This document shows positions 26,528 to 36,366 of a stretch of 40,515 nucleotides of DNA, piece by piece. Both the position numbers and the translations under genes were made by a program. The stretch spans positions 1-40,515 of the forward strand of contig CAMBEJ010000033.1 of NCBI GenBank assembly GCA_945865375.1. The letters are read 5' to 3'. How positions within the stretch are numbered: the first letter of the stretch is position 1; each line of letters starts with the position of its first letter. The DNA is from Akkermansia muciniphila (lineage in GTDB: Bacteria; Verrucomicrobiota; Verrucomicrobiia; Limisphaerales; F1-80-MAGS106). Below the pieces are notes generated by a model. It worked only from the letters and a program-made list of their open reading frames with translations. It had not been told where the DNA came from and did no database searches.

Positions 26528-27805
26528 TTACTTGGCAAGCGCTTGGAGATACCACCGGACGAATGCCTCGACATTGTATTCCTTGAATGTCGAATAGGGG
26601 CCGGGCTCATAGGCGCTCGAGTTGATGCCTCTTTGTTGACGTTCACAGATGATCCAATCCTGTTCGCTAGTCAGTTGCCAGAAGGGCGTGAGCGCCTCAA
26701 GCTCGTAGTCACGTCCCTCAACCGCATGCTGATCCACCAGCCACCAAACACGGATGCGTGTGAGCTGTGGCCCGGCTGGAAGGAGCCTGGTGCTGACACC
26801 GTGATCGCAGCTGGAATGATTCCAGAAGTTTGGCAGTGTCCTCACGCGAACGGTTCCTACGTCGGCCTCACGATAGTCGCCCATCAGCGGTGCGGCCTGC
26901 TTGCCATTCATGGTTTCGCTCACCCATCCGTCGACAAGCGGGGTGCGGTTTCCGCTAAACCAGATCCCTCTCTCGGCGTCGGGAAAGCGTGTCATCCCGG
27001 GATTCCGATGCGTGCTCGCAAGACCTTCGGATGCCCACTTGGCCTCGTTGCGGCGGACCACCGCTGCCATCTCGTCGCGAATGCGAGGTGTCGTGTCGTC
27101 GGCGTTGTAGTGGTCAAAGTTCGCTTTGATATACTGGGGATGGTTCGCGTTGCAGTGAAAGCACTCGCGGTTGTTCTCCCAGATGATTTTCCAGTTGGCT
27201 TTCACTTCGTAATCCACCGCCTTAGCGACCTTGGCGTGACCGAGTCCTTGGGGTTGAAGGAGTGCCGTCAAGCAGTTCTCTGCGGCTTCGAACGGGATCG
27301 GATTCGCCGCCAGGTTGATGAAGAGGAGGCCCCCGGCCTCACGGACATGGACCGTGCGAAGCGCGAAGTCGTCTTTGTTCAAATCCGGTTGCATTCCCCG
27401 CCATGCCAAGAGGCGTCCATCCAGGTGATACGCCCACTGATGGTAGGGGCAGACAAGCTTTGGAACCTGGCCGCAGGGTTCGTCGCAGATCAAAGATCCA
27501 CGATGGCGGCACACATTGTGGAGGCCATGAATCACGCCGTCCTCGCCACGGATGACAATGATCGAATCGGAATCCATCTCCACGAGAAAATAATCGCCGG
27601 GTCGTCGAATTTCGCAGGTGTGGCCAGCAAAGAGCCAGCCTGTCCGCCAGACGCTGTCGATGTCGGCTCGGTAAACTTCCGGGTCGTTAAAAAAAGGCTG
27701 TGGAAGCGTCCAGCCTTCCCGGCGGGAAGCGAGCAGACCCTCCAGGCGGGAGCTGACAGGGACGATTTTCGAAAGCTCCTTGGCATCCGATTCCGCAGTC
27801 TTCAT
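26528..27805 (-). CDS. Rieske non-heme iron oxygenase alpha subunit, quaternary-amine type suspected
   Basis: A 425-residue ring-hydroxylating-type oxygenase. The Rieske [2Fe-2S] ligands are C99-x-H101 and C119-x2-H122. The mononuclear iron site is in NWKIIWENNRECFHCNANHP, with H217 and H222, and a likely third ligand Asp in SEQDWIICERQQRGINS. The bridging residue before the His pair is Glu214 in ENNRECFH, as in carnitine/glycine-betaine/choline-type oxygenases, rather than the Asp of aromatic dioxygenases. No reductase or ferredoxin partner is adjacent. ATG 27805 has an AAGG about 9 bp upstream; ATG 27823 and GTG 27826 are in frame. It is divergent from the PSD1 gene. Confidence 0.85.
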   Translation of the reverse strand: MKTAESDAKELSKIVPVSSRLEGLLASRREGWTLPQPFFNDPEVYRADIDSVWRTGWLFAGHTCEIRRPGDYFLVEMDSDSIIVIRGEDGVIHGLHNVCRHRGSLICDEPCGQVPKLVCPYHQWAYHLDGRLLAWRGMQPDLNKDDFALRTVHVREAGGLLFINLAANPIPFEAAENCLTALLQPQGLGHAKVAKAVDYEVKANWKIIWENNRECFHCNANHPQYIKANFDHYNADDTTPRIRDEMAAVVRRNEAKWASEGLASTHRNPGMTRFPDAERGIWFSGNRTPLVDGWVSETMNGKQAAPLMGDYREADVGTVRVRTLPNFWNHSSCDHGVSTRLLPAGPQLTRIRVWWLVDQHAVEGRDYELEALTPFWQLTSEQDWIICERQQRGINSSAYEPGPYSTFKEYNVEAFVRWYLQALAK

Positions 27806-27972
27806 GGCTGAGCCCTTCGACATCACGGTTCAAACGTATCCGTCCAGCACTTCAGCAGCCAGCGTTTTTAAGTCCTTTGCGTCCAAAGGAACGATATTGT
27901 GTTGAACTAGTCCAATTAATTCCGTTCAATCAAGCAGGCCTCATACAGGTCAGAAACAGGCATCACAATTTC

Positions 27973-30459
27973 ATGCGCGCCCTGCCATCCAACACCACTC
28001 CCCTGTGGGTCATGACCCTCCTCTGCGCCTTGATCTGTCCCGCCCGACCGCCTGCCGCCAGCGCAGAAAAACCAGGGGCGCAGGGTGTGGAGTTTTTCGA
28101 GAGAAAGGTCCGCCCCATCTTTGTCGAGCATTGCACCAAATGCCACAGCACGTCGGAAAAGAGCAAGGGAGGCCTGACTCTCGATACGCGAGCAGGTTTG
28201 CTCAAGGGCGGCGACTCCGGCCCGGTCCTCGTACACGGCGATCCAGACAAGAGCCGACTGATTCAAGCTGTGCGCTACAAGAATCGCGATCTCCAGATGC
28301 CGCCGAACAACCCGCTTAGCCCCAGCCAGGTCAGCGACCTTGAAAAGTGGGTCAAGATGGGCGCTCCAGATCCTCGCACCACGACCGTCACGGTCTCCGT
28401 CGCGGGGGGCAAGCGGGTGATCGACATGGAGGAAGGACGCAAATTCTGGGCGTTTCAACCCTTGGGAAAACCACTTTTGCCGAATGTGCGCGGTCAAGCC
28501 TGGATACAGTCGCCAGTGGATGCCTTTATTCTGGAAAAGCTGGAGAGAAAACATCTCAAACCAGCTCCCGCCGCCGGCCGGCGCACCTGGCTAAGACGCG
28601 CCACCTTCGACCTGACCGGACTGCCCCCAAAACTTGTCGACATCGAAGCCTTCCTTGCCGACCGTTCTCAGGACGCGTTTGGGAGAGTGCTCGACCGTTT
28701 GCTCGATTCACCCCAGTACGGCGAACGCTGGGGTCGGCACTGGCTTGATGTCGCCCGTTATGCCGACTCCAACGGGCTTGACGAAAACGTCGCGTTCGGA
28801 AATGCGTGGCGCTACCGCGACTACGTGGTGAGCGCGTTCAACCGGGATAAGCCATTCGATCAATTTCTCATCGAACAGCTCGCTGGCGACCTGCTTGCTA
28901 GGAGCGAAAACATCGCCCTCAAACACGAACGCCTCACCGCGCTAGGATTTCTCAGCATGGGCCCAAAGCTCCTCGCTGAGCCGGACAAGGTGAAGTTGGA
29001 GATGGACTTCATCGACGAACAAATTGAAACAATCGGGCGGGCCTTTATGGGCATCACGCTCGGTTGCGCTCGCTGCCACGACCATAAGTTCGATCCGGTG
29101 CCCACGGAGGACTATTACTCCCTCGCCGCCATTTTTAAGAGCACGCACACCATGGACGACCTCAAGACGGTTGCCCGATGGCACGAACCGGAAGTCGGCC
29201 TGCCGGAGGATTTCAGGGCCAAAGAGGACTTCGACAAGCTCATCGACGCGCAACGGCTCGTCATCACGAACTTGATGAGCACGGCCAACAGGACCCTGAT
29301 CGCGGACGCCAAAACAAATTCGTTGTCCAGCAACCCAGAGAGCCGCTACCCAACCAATACTCAGGCCGAGTTGAAGCGGTTGCGGGATGGGGTTAAAAGG
29401 ATGGAAACCGAAGCCCCAGAGTTGCCCAGCACCATGGGTGTGCGAGATGGGACGAACATCCTGAAAACATTCCCAGTGCATTTACGCGGGAGCCACCTCA
29501 CCCTCGGCAAGGAGGTCTCTCGCGGTGTGCCCCAGGTGATGGTGGGTTCAACGCGTCCCTTGTTCGACGAGAGGCACAGCGGACGGCTCGAACTGGCCCG
29601 CTGGCTGGCGAGCGCCGAGCACCCTCTCACGGCGCGCGTCATGGTCAATCGCCTTTGGCGCTGGCATTTCGGGCAGGGCCTGGTCGCCAGCACGGACAAC
29701 TTTGGGGCGCTCGGCGAGCGGCCCTCCCACCCGGAGCTGCTCGACTGGCTTGCCCGGCGTTTCATCGCCGAAGGCTGGAGCATCAAAGCGATGCATCGCG
29801 TGCTCATGCTTTCGAGCGCCTACCAGATGGCCTCGAATGTGGGAAACGCTCTCGACGCGAGCGATCCGGATAACCGCCTCCTCTCCCACTTTCCGCTCCG
29901 CCGCTTGGAGGCTGAAGAAATTCGGGACGCCCTGCTCGCGGTCGCGGGCATGCTCGACTTGACCATGGGTGGCAAGACCCTCCCGATCAAAAACCGCGAG
30001 TTTGTCTTCAACCACACGTCAAAAGATGCGACGACCTACGACAGCACCCGTCGCGCCGTGTATCTCCCTATCATCCGCAACCACCTCTACGATCTCTTCG
30101 AGCAATTCGATTTCCCGGACCCCGCAGTCCCCACGGGCAACAGGAACGCGACCGTCATCGCCCCGCAAGCCCTCCTCATGATGAACAGCGATCTCGTTCA
30201 GCAGGCTGCCTCCAAACTCGCGACCCACTTGCTTGAGGATACCAGAATGCCGGATGCGAAACGCGTCGAAAGGGTCTATTTGCAGGCCTACGGACGCCCG
30301 CCGTCCGGCCGCGAACTTGAGCGGGCACGCCGCTTCCTTGATCAATTCGAAGACACGATTTCAGTCCAAAAGCCGCGTCCTGATAATTGCCGGGCGCAGG
30401 CATGGACCGCGCTCTGCCAGACCCTTCTGGCAGCGAATGAGTTCATCTACTTAAATTGA
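27973..30459 (+). CDS. PSCyt1/PSCyt2 (DUF1549)/PSD1 (DUF1553) domain protein
   Basis: An 828-residue exported protein. Signal-like N-terminus: LPSNTTPLWVMTLLCALICP. A planctomycete-type cytochrome c domain follows, with heme site C54-x2-C57-H58 (VEHCTKCHS). Next is PSCyt2/DUF1549 (TGLPPKLVDIEAFLAD, ERWGRHWLDVARYADSNG, and CARCHDHKFDPVPTEDYY with a second CxxCH), then PSD1/DUF1553 (LARWLASAEHPLTARVMVNR, LWRWHFGQGLV, FGALGERPSHPELLDWLA). It is shorter than many relatives because no LamG-type insert is present. It pairs with the DUF1501 gene 53 bp downstream, the standard arrangement in Planctomycetes and Verrucomicrobia. The biochemical role is unknown. ATG 27973 starts the signal. Confidence 0.92.
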   Translation: MRALPSNTTPLWVMTLLCALICPARPPAASAEKPGAQGVEFFERKVRPIFVEHCTKCHSTSEKSKGGLTLDTRAGLLKGGDSGPVLVHGDPDKSRLIQAVRYKNRDLQMPPNNPLSPSQVSDLEKWVKMGAPDPRTTTVTVSVAGGKRVIDMEEGRKFWAFQPLGKPLLPNVRGQAWIQSPVDAFILEKLERKHLKPAPAAGRRTWLRRATFDLTGLPPKLVDIEAFLADRSQDAFGRVLDRLLDSPQYGERWGRHWLDVARYADSNGLDENVAFGNAWRYRDYVVSAFNRDKPFDQFLIEQLAGDLLARSENIALKHERLTALGFLSMGPKLLAEPDKVKLEMDFIDEQIETIGRAFMGITLGCARCHDHKFDPVPTEDYYSLAAIFKSTHTMDDLKTVARWHEPEVGLPEDFRAKEDFDKLIDAQRLVITNLMSTANRTLIADAKTNSLSSNPESRYPTNTQAELKRLRDGVKRMETEAPELPSTMGVRDGTNILKTFPVHLRGSHLTLGKEVSRGVPQVMVGSTRPLFDERHSGRLELARWLASAEHPLTARVMVNRLWRWHFGQGLVASTDNFGALGERPSHPELLDWLARRFIAEGWSIKAMHRVLMLSSAYQMASNVGNALDASDPDNRLLSHFPLRRLEAEEIRDALLAVAGMLDLTMGGKTLPIKNREFVFNHTSKDATTYDSTRRAVYLPIIRNHLYDLFEQFDFPDPAVPTGNRNATVIAPQALLMMNSDLVQQAASKLATHLLEDTRMPDAKRVERVYLQAYGRPPSGRELERARRFLDQFEDTISVQKPRPDNCRAQAWTALCQTLLAANEFIYLN

Positions 30460-30512
30460 ACCCAGGCTGAAATGAGCTCCGCTTTCTGCACTCACGGGAC
30501 GAATCCACTGCG

Positions 30513-31952
<1,440 letters not shown>

Positions 31953-32091
31953 AGCCGCCGCCGCACAACCCGCATGGAAGCTCACACGGCGCTGATCAAA
32001 CTCTCTGGCGAGACAAAACAGAAACCAGCACAACCGCTCAACCTGCGAACAAAGCACAAAGCACAAAGCAGTAAAAATAACCACGATCCCC

Positions 32092-32676
32092 ATGATTTCC
32101 AAGAACGTCCTCGCCTTTGCCGGCAGCACGCGCTCCGGCTCTTACAACCAAAAACTTCTGAATGCAGCCGCCGAAGCGGCGCGTTCCGCTGGCGCGGTGG
32201 TGACCGCCATCGACCTTCGTGAGCTGGCATTGCCACTGTTCAGCGAAGACTTGGAAGCCGCCGAGGGTATCCCTCCCGGGGCGAAGCAGTTCAAGAGCCT
32301 TTTGCGCAGCCATGGGGGCCTCCTCATCGCCTCGCCGGAGTACAACAGTTCGGTCACCGCGGTGCTTAAGAATGCCATCGATTGGGCGTCGCGCGCGGAG
32401 TCTGATGACGAGCCCCCACTGGTCGCCTTCCGCGGCAAAGTTGCGGCGTTGTTAAGCGCGTCGCCGGGCGGCCTGGGCGGGCTCCGGGGTTTGGTCCACC
32501 TAAGAGCGATCCTCGGCAACATTGGCGTGATTGTGCTGCCGGACCAGATCGCTCTTTCCATGGCTCACCAGGCATTCGACGATGCTGGACGCCTCAAGGA
32601 CGAGCGGAAGAACACACAGGTTACATCACTCAGCCGTACGCTCGTGGAGTTCCTTTCGCAGCATCAGAAATCCTGA
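32092..32676 (+). CDS. NADPH-dependent FMN reductase family protein
   Basis: A 194-residue flavodoxin-fold protein. The FMN phosphate loop is FAGSTRSGSYNQKL near the N-terminus, and the FMN isoalloxazine loop is IASPEYNSSVTAVLKNAIDW. It matches the ArsH/chromate-reductase/azoreductase-like FMN_red family, cytoplasmic and usually reducing quinones, metals or azo compounds with NAD(P)H. It lies 139 bp after the DUF1501 gene; a short tandem of ACAAAGC occurs three times at 32049-32069 in the gap. Confidence 0.88.
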   Translation: MISKNVLAFAGSTRSGSYNQKLLNAAAEAARSAGAVVTAIDLRELALPLFSEDLEAAEGIPPGAKQFKSLLRSHGGLLIASPEYNSSVTAVLKNAIDWASRAESDDEPPLVAFRGKVAALLSASPGGLGGLRGLVHLRAILGNIGVIVLPDQIALSMAHQAFDDAGRLKDERKNTQVTSLSRTLVEFLSQHQKS

Positions 32677-32766
32677 CCCAGCGATGGGGATGCCGCCGCC
32701 CTGGGAAGAAAGCTCTGGCCGGAAAAACCCGGCTGTGGATCGTCGTTTCAATAGGGGCCAACTTGA

Positions 32767-32807
32767 TTCTGAACTCAGTAAAACGACCCTGTTTAGCCTG
32801 ATGCCCG
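32767..32807. repeat. Short dispersed repeat with AAACG-ACCC-TGTTT hairpin, copy 2
   Basis: The core GTAAAACGACCCTGTTTAGC (32778-32797) differs from copy 1 at 23321 by one base, C to T inside the stem. That turns a G-C pair into a G-U pair in RNA. It is in the convergent gap between the FMN reductase and SDR genes. Confidence 0.65.
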
Positions 32808-32826
32808 AGCCACTCCAACTCCCCGT

Positions 32827-32894
32827 CGTAATCGTAATCGTAATCCACCCCTCTGCGTCCTCGGCAACATCCGTGGATTAGGATTACGATTAGG
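32827..32894. repeat. Inverted repeat with GTAATC-type arms
   Basis: The left arm (32827-32848) is a triple of GTAATC plus CAC. The right arm (32873-32894) is its complement in 20 of 22 positions. The loop is 24 bp and pyrimidine-rich. It is non-coding and placed in the convergent gap between the FMN reductase and SDR genes, where it could end transcription from either side. Confidence 0.75.
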
Positions 32895-32966
32895 AAAAAT
32901 GGAGGAATTGGGGTTGCGCCGTTACGCGTCCAGATCACCATTTCAACCGATTTTGCTGAGCTCTGA

Positions 32967-33719
32967 TTAGTAAGTGGCCCTGCCCCCGGAAAGATCGAAG
33001 ACAGCACCCGTGCTGAACGAGCATTCGGCTGAGCACAGCCAGGCTACCAGAGCGGCCGCCTCTTCCTTGAGACCGAATCTTCCCATCGGGATTTTGGACA
33101 CCATATAATCGATATGCTCCTGGGTCATCTGGCTGAAAATCTCCGTTTTGATCACTGCCGGAGCAACGCAGTTCACCAGCACCCCAGAAAGGGCCAGTTC
33201 TTTGCCCAGCGATTTGGTCAAGGCAATCACGCCTGCTTTGGAAGCGCTGTAGTGTGAGGCATTTGGATTGCCTTCCTTGCCGGCAATGGATGCGATGTTC
33301 ACGATGCGTCCGTATCCCTGTCCGATCATGACTGGGACAACTTCTCGGCAGCATAAAAAAACGCCCGCAAGATTGATCTCGAGAACACGACACCACTCCT
33401 CCGGGGTCAGCTCCCATGTTTTCTTGTTTACCCCAGCGATGCCCGCATTGTTGACCAGGATTTCTACAGACCCAAAACGCTTGAGGGTTGACTCCTGAGC
33501 CTGTGCCACCGAAGCCGGTTGGGTCAAATCTACCACGGCGGTGTGCACTTCCCCATGAGCCGCTAATTCGTTCGTGGCGGCTTGAAGAGCTGCCGGGTCG
33601 ATGTCCCAGAGGCTGCACCGAGCGCCCGAGGCAAGCAGCCGCTGCGCAATGGCCAGGCCGATCCCTCGAGCGCCGCCGGTGACGATCGCATTCTTTCCTT
33701 TCAAATCAATGTGGTTCAT
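32967..33719 (-). CDS. Short-chain dehydrogenase/reductase
   Basis: A 250-residue classical SDR. The nucleotide-binding loop is TGGARGIG (14-21). D39 at the end of strand 2 (LWDID) points to NAD(H) preference. NNAG is at 90-93, and the catalytic triad is S144, Y157 and K161. ATG 33719 is the family start; the frame is open 55 codons upstream into the MFS gene region. It is the last gene of the enolase-superfamily/MFS/SDR group and probably oxidises the sugar acid or its product. Confidence 0.9.
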   Translation of the reverse strand: MNHIDLKGKNAIVTGGARGIGLAIAQRLLASGARCSLWDIDPAALQAATNELAAHGEVHTAVVDLTQPASVAQAQESTLKRFGSVEILVNNAGIAGVNKKTWELTPEEWCRVLEINLAGVFLCCREVVPVMIGQGYGRIVNIASIAGKEGNPNASHYSASKAGVIALTKSLGKELALSGVLVNCVAPAVIKTEIFSQMTQEHIDYMVSKIPMGRFGLKEEAAALVAWLCSAECSFSTGAVFDLSGGRATY

Positions 33720-33778
33720 ACTCGTGCAATTAAATTTATTCTGGTGGAATTTTGCCCTCATGGCCAGCTCACAAAACA

Positions 33779-35146
33779 CTAGGGGGATGCGGTTGCCTGG
33801 CCGGGCTCTCGTGGAACGATCCACCACCAACAGGCTGCGCCCAACAATCCCGCCAAGGCACCCAGGCTGATGCCCCAAGTCCACCCTAGCTGCGCGCTAA
33901 CCCAGGGTGTCAGGACGGGGGCCAGCAGCCCGATGCCATTGCCACCGGTGTTCATTATCGCCGCCACGGTGCCCCCGCGCTCGCCTCCGATCTCGACTGC
34001 TGTCGTCCAGAAAGCACCCTCGCACAGGCCCAGCACGCCGAGCGATAACGTGAACCAAAGCACGATCCAGAAGGTGTCTTTGGCGAAGATGCCAAGCATC
34101 AACAACCCGGCGCTGAGCACCATGCTCATCCGAGGGATCAACGTTCGTCCACGCCCGTGTCCGAACCGCTTCTGGGCCACATCCGTCAGCCACCCTCCAA
34201 GCGGCATGGCGACCGCCATCGCGAGGTTCGGCAGGCCGGCATAAAACCGGCTCTCGGTCTTCCCCATGTGCAGCACTTGGTCGAAGTAGTAGTGCATCCA
34301 ATAGAAGAAAAGGTATTGGAAGTAGCCCACGGCCGCGTAGCTCAATGTTAGCAGGACGATGTTGCGGTCCCGGAGTAGCGAGCTCAAGCCGCTCAGGCCT
34401 CCAATTTTCAGCCGCGACCCCCGAGCCCCGCTGAAACCTGGTTGAGATCCCCTGCTCGCATTCCCTCCCAATCGTGGGTCCACATCAGTCCCTTCCCAAC
34501 GATTCGGTGGATGATCAGCCCCCAATGCCGCCCACAGGCCAGTCAGCAGCGCGGTGCAGACCCCCGTGATCACAAACGCCATCTGCCACTCGACCCGATC
34601 GATTAACGCGCCAAAAATCGGATGGACGAGAGCGTACGCCATCAGGGCGGCACCCGTGATAAGTCCGTTGGCTAACGCGCGTTGCTCCGGTGGAAACCAG
34701 TAGGACGCGGACCGCGCGCAGCCTGGGTGCAGAGGCGTCGTGAACAGCCCCATCAGCGAGCGCACGACCAGCAGCGCCATCCACACATTCGCCGCAGCCA
34801 CCAAGCCCCAGCCTACCGCGCCTGTGATCGCGCAAAAAACCGCCGTGCCGAACCCCATGGCCATGAGCGCCACGCGCGGTCCGAACCGGTCGATGAACAG
34901 ACCTCCAGGAATCATGCATAAAGTATAGACCACGAGAAAGGCCGAGTAGACCCACCCCATCGCCAGGGGATCGAGTCCGAACTGTTTGATCAGCCTTTCG
35001 TCGCCAGCACTGGTCATGCTGGCGCGGTTGAAGTGGCTGATGAAACACAAAGCCATTAGCAGGAGCAGGATCCGCCATCGCCGCGAGCACCTGGGCGGTG
35101 CTCCGCCTGCTGGCGGTCCCACTGAATGGGTTGAAGGCGGGCTCAT
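33779..35146 (-). CDS. MFS transporter, probable sugar-acid (anion:cation symporter family)
   Basis: A 455-residue protein with about twelve hydrophobic helices. The first contains LLLLMALCFISHFNRASMTS; the MFS loop 2-3 motif is GGLFIDRFGPRVAL, and LMGLFTTPLHPGCARSASYW is typical of the ACS (hexuronate/glucarate/galactonate) branch. The central loop carries a Gly/Arg-rich stretch. It lies 57 bp after the enolase-superfamily gene and 59 bp before the SDR gene, so import of the enzyme's substrate is likely. Confidence 0.87.
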   Translation of the reverse strand: MSPPSTHSVGPPAGGAPPRCSRRWRILLLLMALCFISHFNRASMTSAGDERLIKQFGLDPLAMGWVYSAFLVVYTLCMIPGGLFIDRFGPRVALMAMGFGTAVFCAITGAVGWGLVAAANVWMALLVVRSLMGLFTTPLHPGCARSASYWFPPEQRALANGLITGAALMAYALVHPIFGALIDRVEWQMAFVITGVCTALLTGLWAALGADHPPNRWEGTDVDPRLGGNASRGSQPGFSGARGSRLKIGGLSGLSSLLRDRNIVLLTLSYAAVGYFQYLFFYWMHYYFDQVLHMGKTESRFYAGLPNLAMAVAMPLGGWLTDVAQKRFGHGRGRTLIPRMSMVLSAGLLMLGIFAKDTFWIVLWFTLSLGVLGLCEGAFWTTAVEIGGERGGTVAAIMNTGGNGIGLLAPVLTPWVSAQLGWTWGISLGALAGLLGAACWWWIVPREPGQATASP

Positions 35147-35203
35147 GTAGCAGTGGACATTTCAAGTCTTTTTTGCCAGATCTCTGAGTGCCTGCGATCA
35201 CCC

Positions 35204-36328
35204 TCACCGCCCCGATTCTGCAACAAGATATCGTGCGATGAACTCCTCGTTCAGTGTGGCACCCAATCCTGGGCGATCGGGCACCGTGATCCATCCATTT
35301 TCAGCTTGAAACTTCTCGTGAGTGAGTTGATGGCGCATCGGGGAATCGTCGACGCAATCCTCGAACAAAAAGGCGTCGCGGCATGTCGCAAGCCAATGCA
35401 GACTGGCGGCCACGGTGATGGGGCTCGTATAGCAATGATTGCAGAGTCGGGCGCCGATCTCCTCCACTCGCGACCTGATGTACGAACCATCAGTGAAGCC
35501 ACAGCGAGAGAGATCGACCTGGTAAACGTCCAACGCACGCCGATCGATCAAGGGTCGAAACGATTCCCTGCCGCACTCGGCCTCTCCGGCGGCGATTGGC
35601 ACAGGCGAACGGTCCCGGAGCCATGCATAGCCTTCCACGTCGCCAGGCCGCAATGGTTCTTCGAGCCAACCAATTTTGGAGTCGGCAAAAGCATGGGCTC
35701 GCTGCAAGGCTGTCCTGGCGTCCCAAACGCATCCAGCATCGATCAAGAGCGTCGCCTCATCCCCTACCCCTGCGCGTGCTCCCCGAACCAACTCCAGGTC
35801 GAGCCCCTCACTCTCTCCCATCGGCTCCCACCCGAACTTGACAGCTTGATATCCGGCGCCCACCCAGCGTCGTCCGATCTCCTCGGTCATCCTCCCGTCG
35901 CGGCCAAACAAAATCGAGGCGTAGGCCTTGAAGCGGTCGTGGTGCTTGCCGCCAAGCAAGCGGTGGATAGGCTCGCCGAAATGCTTTCCTTTCAGGTCCC
36001 AGAGCGCCATGTCTACGGCGCTCATGGCGGCGATCGTCACCGAGCTGCGTCCGAAATACTGAGTGCGACGAAACATCTTTTGCCAGAGTCGCTCTGTTTC
36101 AAGGGGGTTTTCTCCGAGTAAAATCTCGCGCAATCCACAGGCGATGTTGTGGCTGAAAGGCGCATCGATGATGGCTTTCACAACTTCCGGCGACGCATCC
36201 GCCTCTCCGATTCCCTCCACCCCAGTGTCGCTGATCACTCGGACGAGAACGACATCTTGCGAACTGGCGGTCTTCTTTTCGACGGACTTCACTCGCAAGA
36301 TCTGACAGATGATTTTTTCGATTTTCAT
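35204..36328 (-). CDS. Mandelate racemase/muconate lactonizing enzyme family (enolase superfamily)
   Basis: A 374-residue enzyme with the enolase-superfamily fold. The metal ligands are D197 (LLIDAG), E223 (GWLEEP) and E249 (AAGEAE). K164 in AVKFGW is the second-strand base, and D272 with H298 (CNHCY) forms the His-Asp dyad. This set suits a sugar-acid dehydratase or racemase of the MR subgroup. Substrate cannot be read from sequence. It is followed by the MFS and SDR genes on the same strand and begins 38 bp after the CotH gene. Confidence 0.88.
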   Translation of the reverse strand: MKIEKIICQILRVKSVEKKTASSQDVVLVRVISDTGVEGIGEADASPEVVKAIIDAPFSHNIACGLREILLGENPLETERLWQKMFRRTQYFGRSSVTIAAMSAVDMALWDLKGKHFGEPIHRLLGGKHHDRFKAYASILFGRDGRMTEEIGRRWVGAGYQAVKFGWEPMGESEGLDLELVRGARAGVGDEATLLIDAGCVWDARTALQRAHAFADSKIGWLEEPLRPGDVEGYAWLRDRSPVPIAAGEAECGRESFRPLIDRRALDVYQVDLSRCGFTDGSYIRSRVEEIGARLCNHCYTSPITVAASLHWLATCRDAFLFEDCVDDSPMRHQLTHEKFQAENGWITVPDRPGLGATLNEEFIARYLVAESGR

Positions 36329-36366
36329 GGTTCCCTAGGCAAGATTCCAATCCTTTTGGCGATGCT

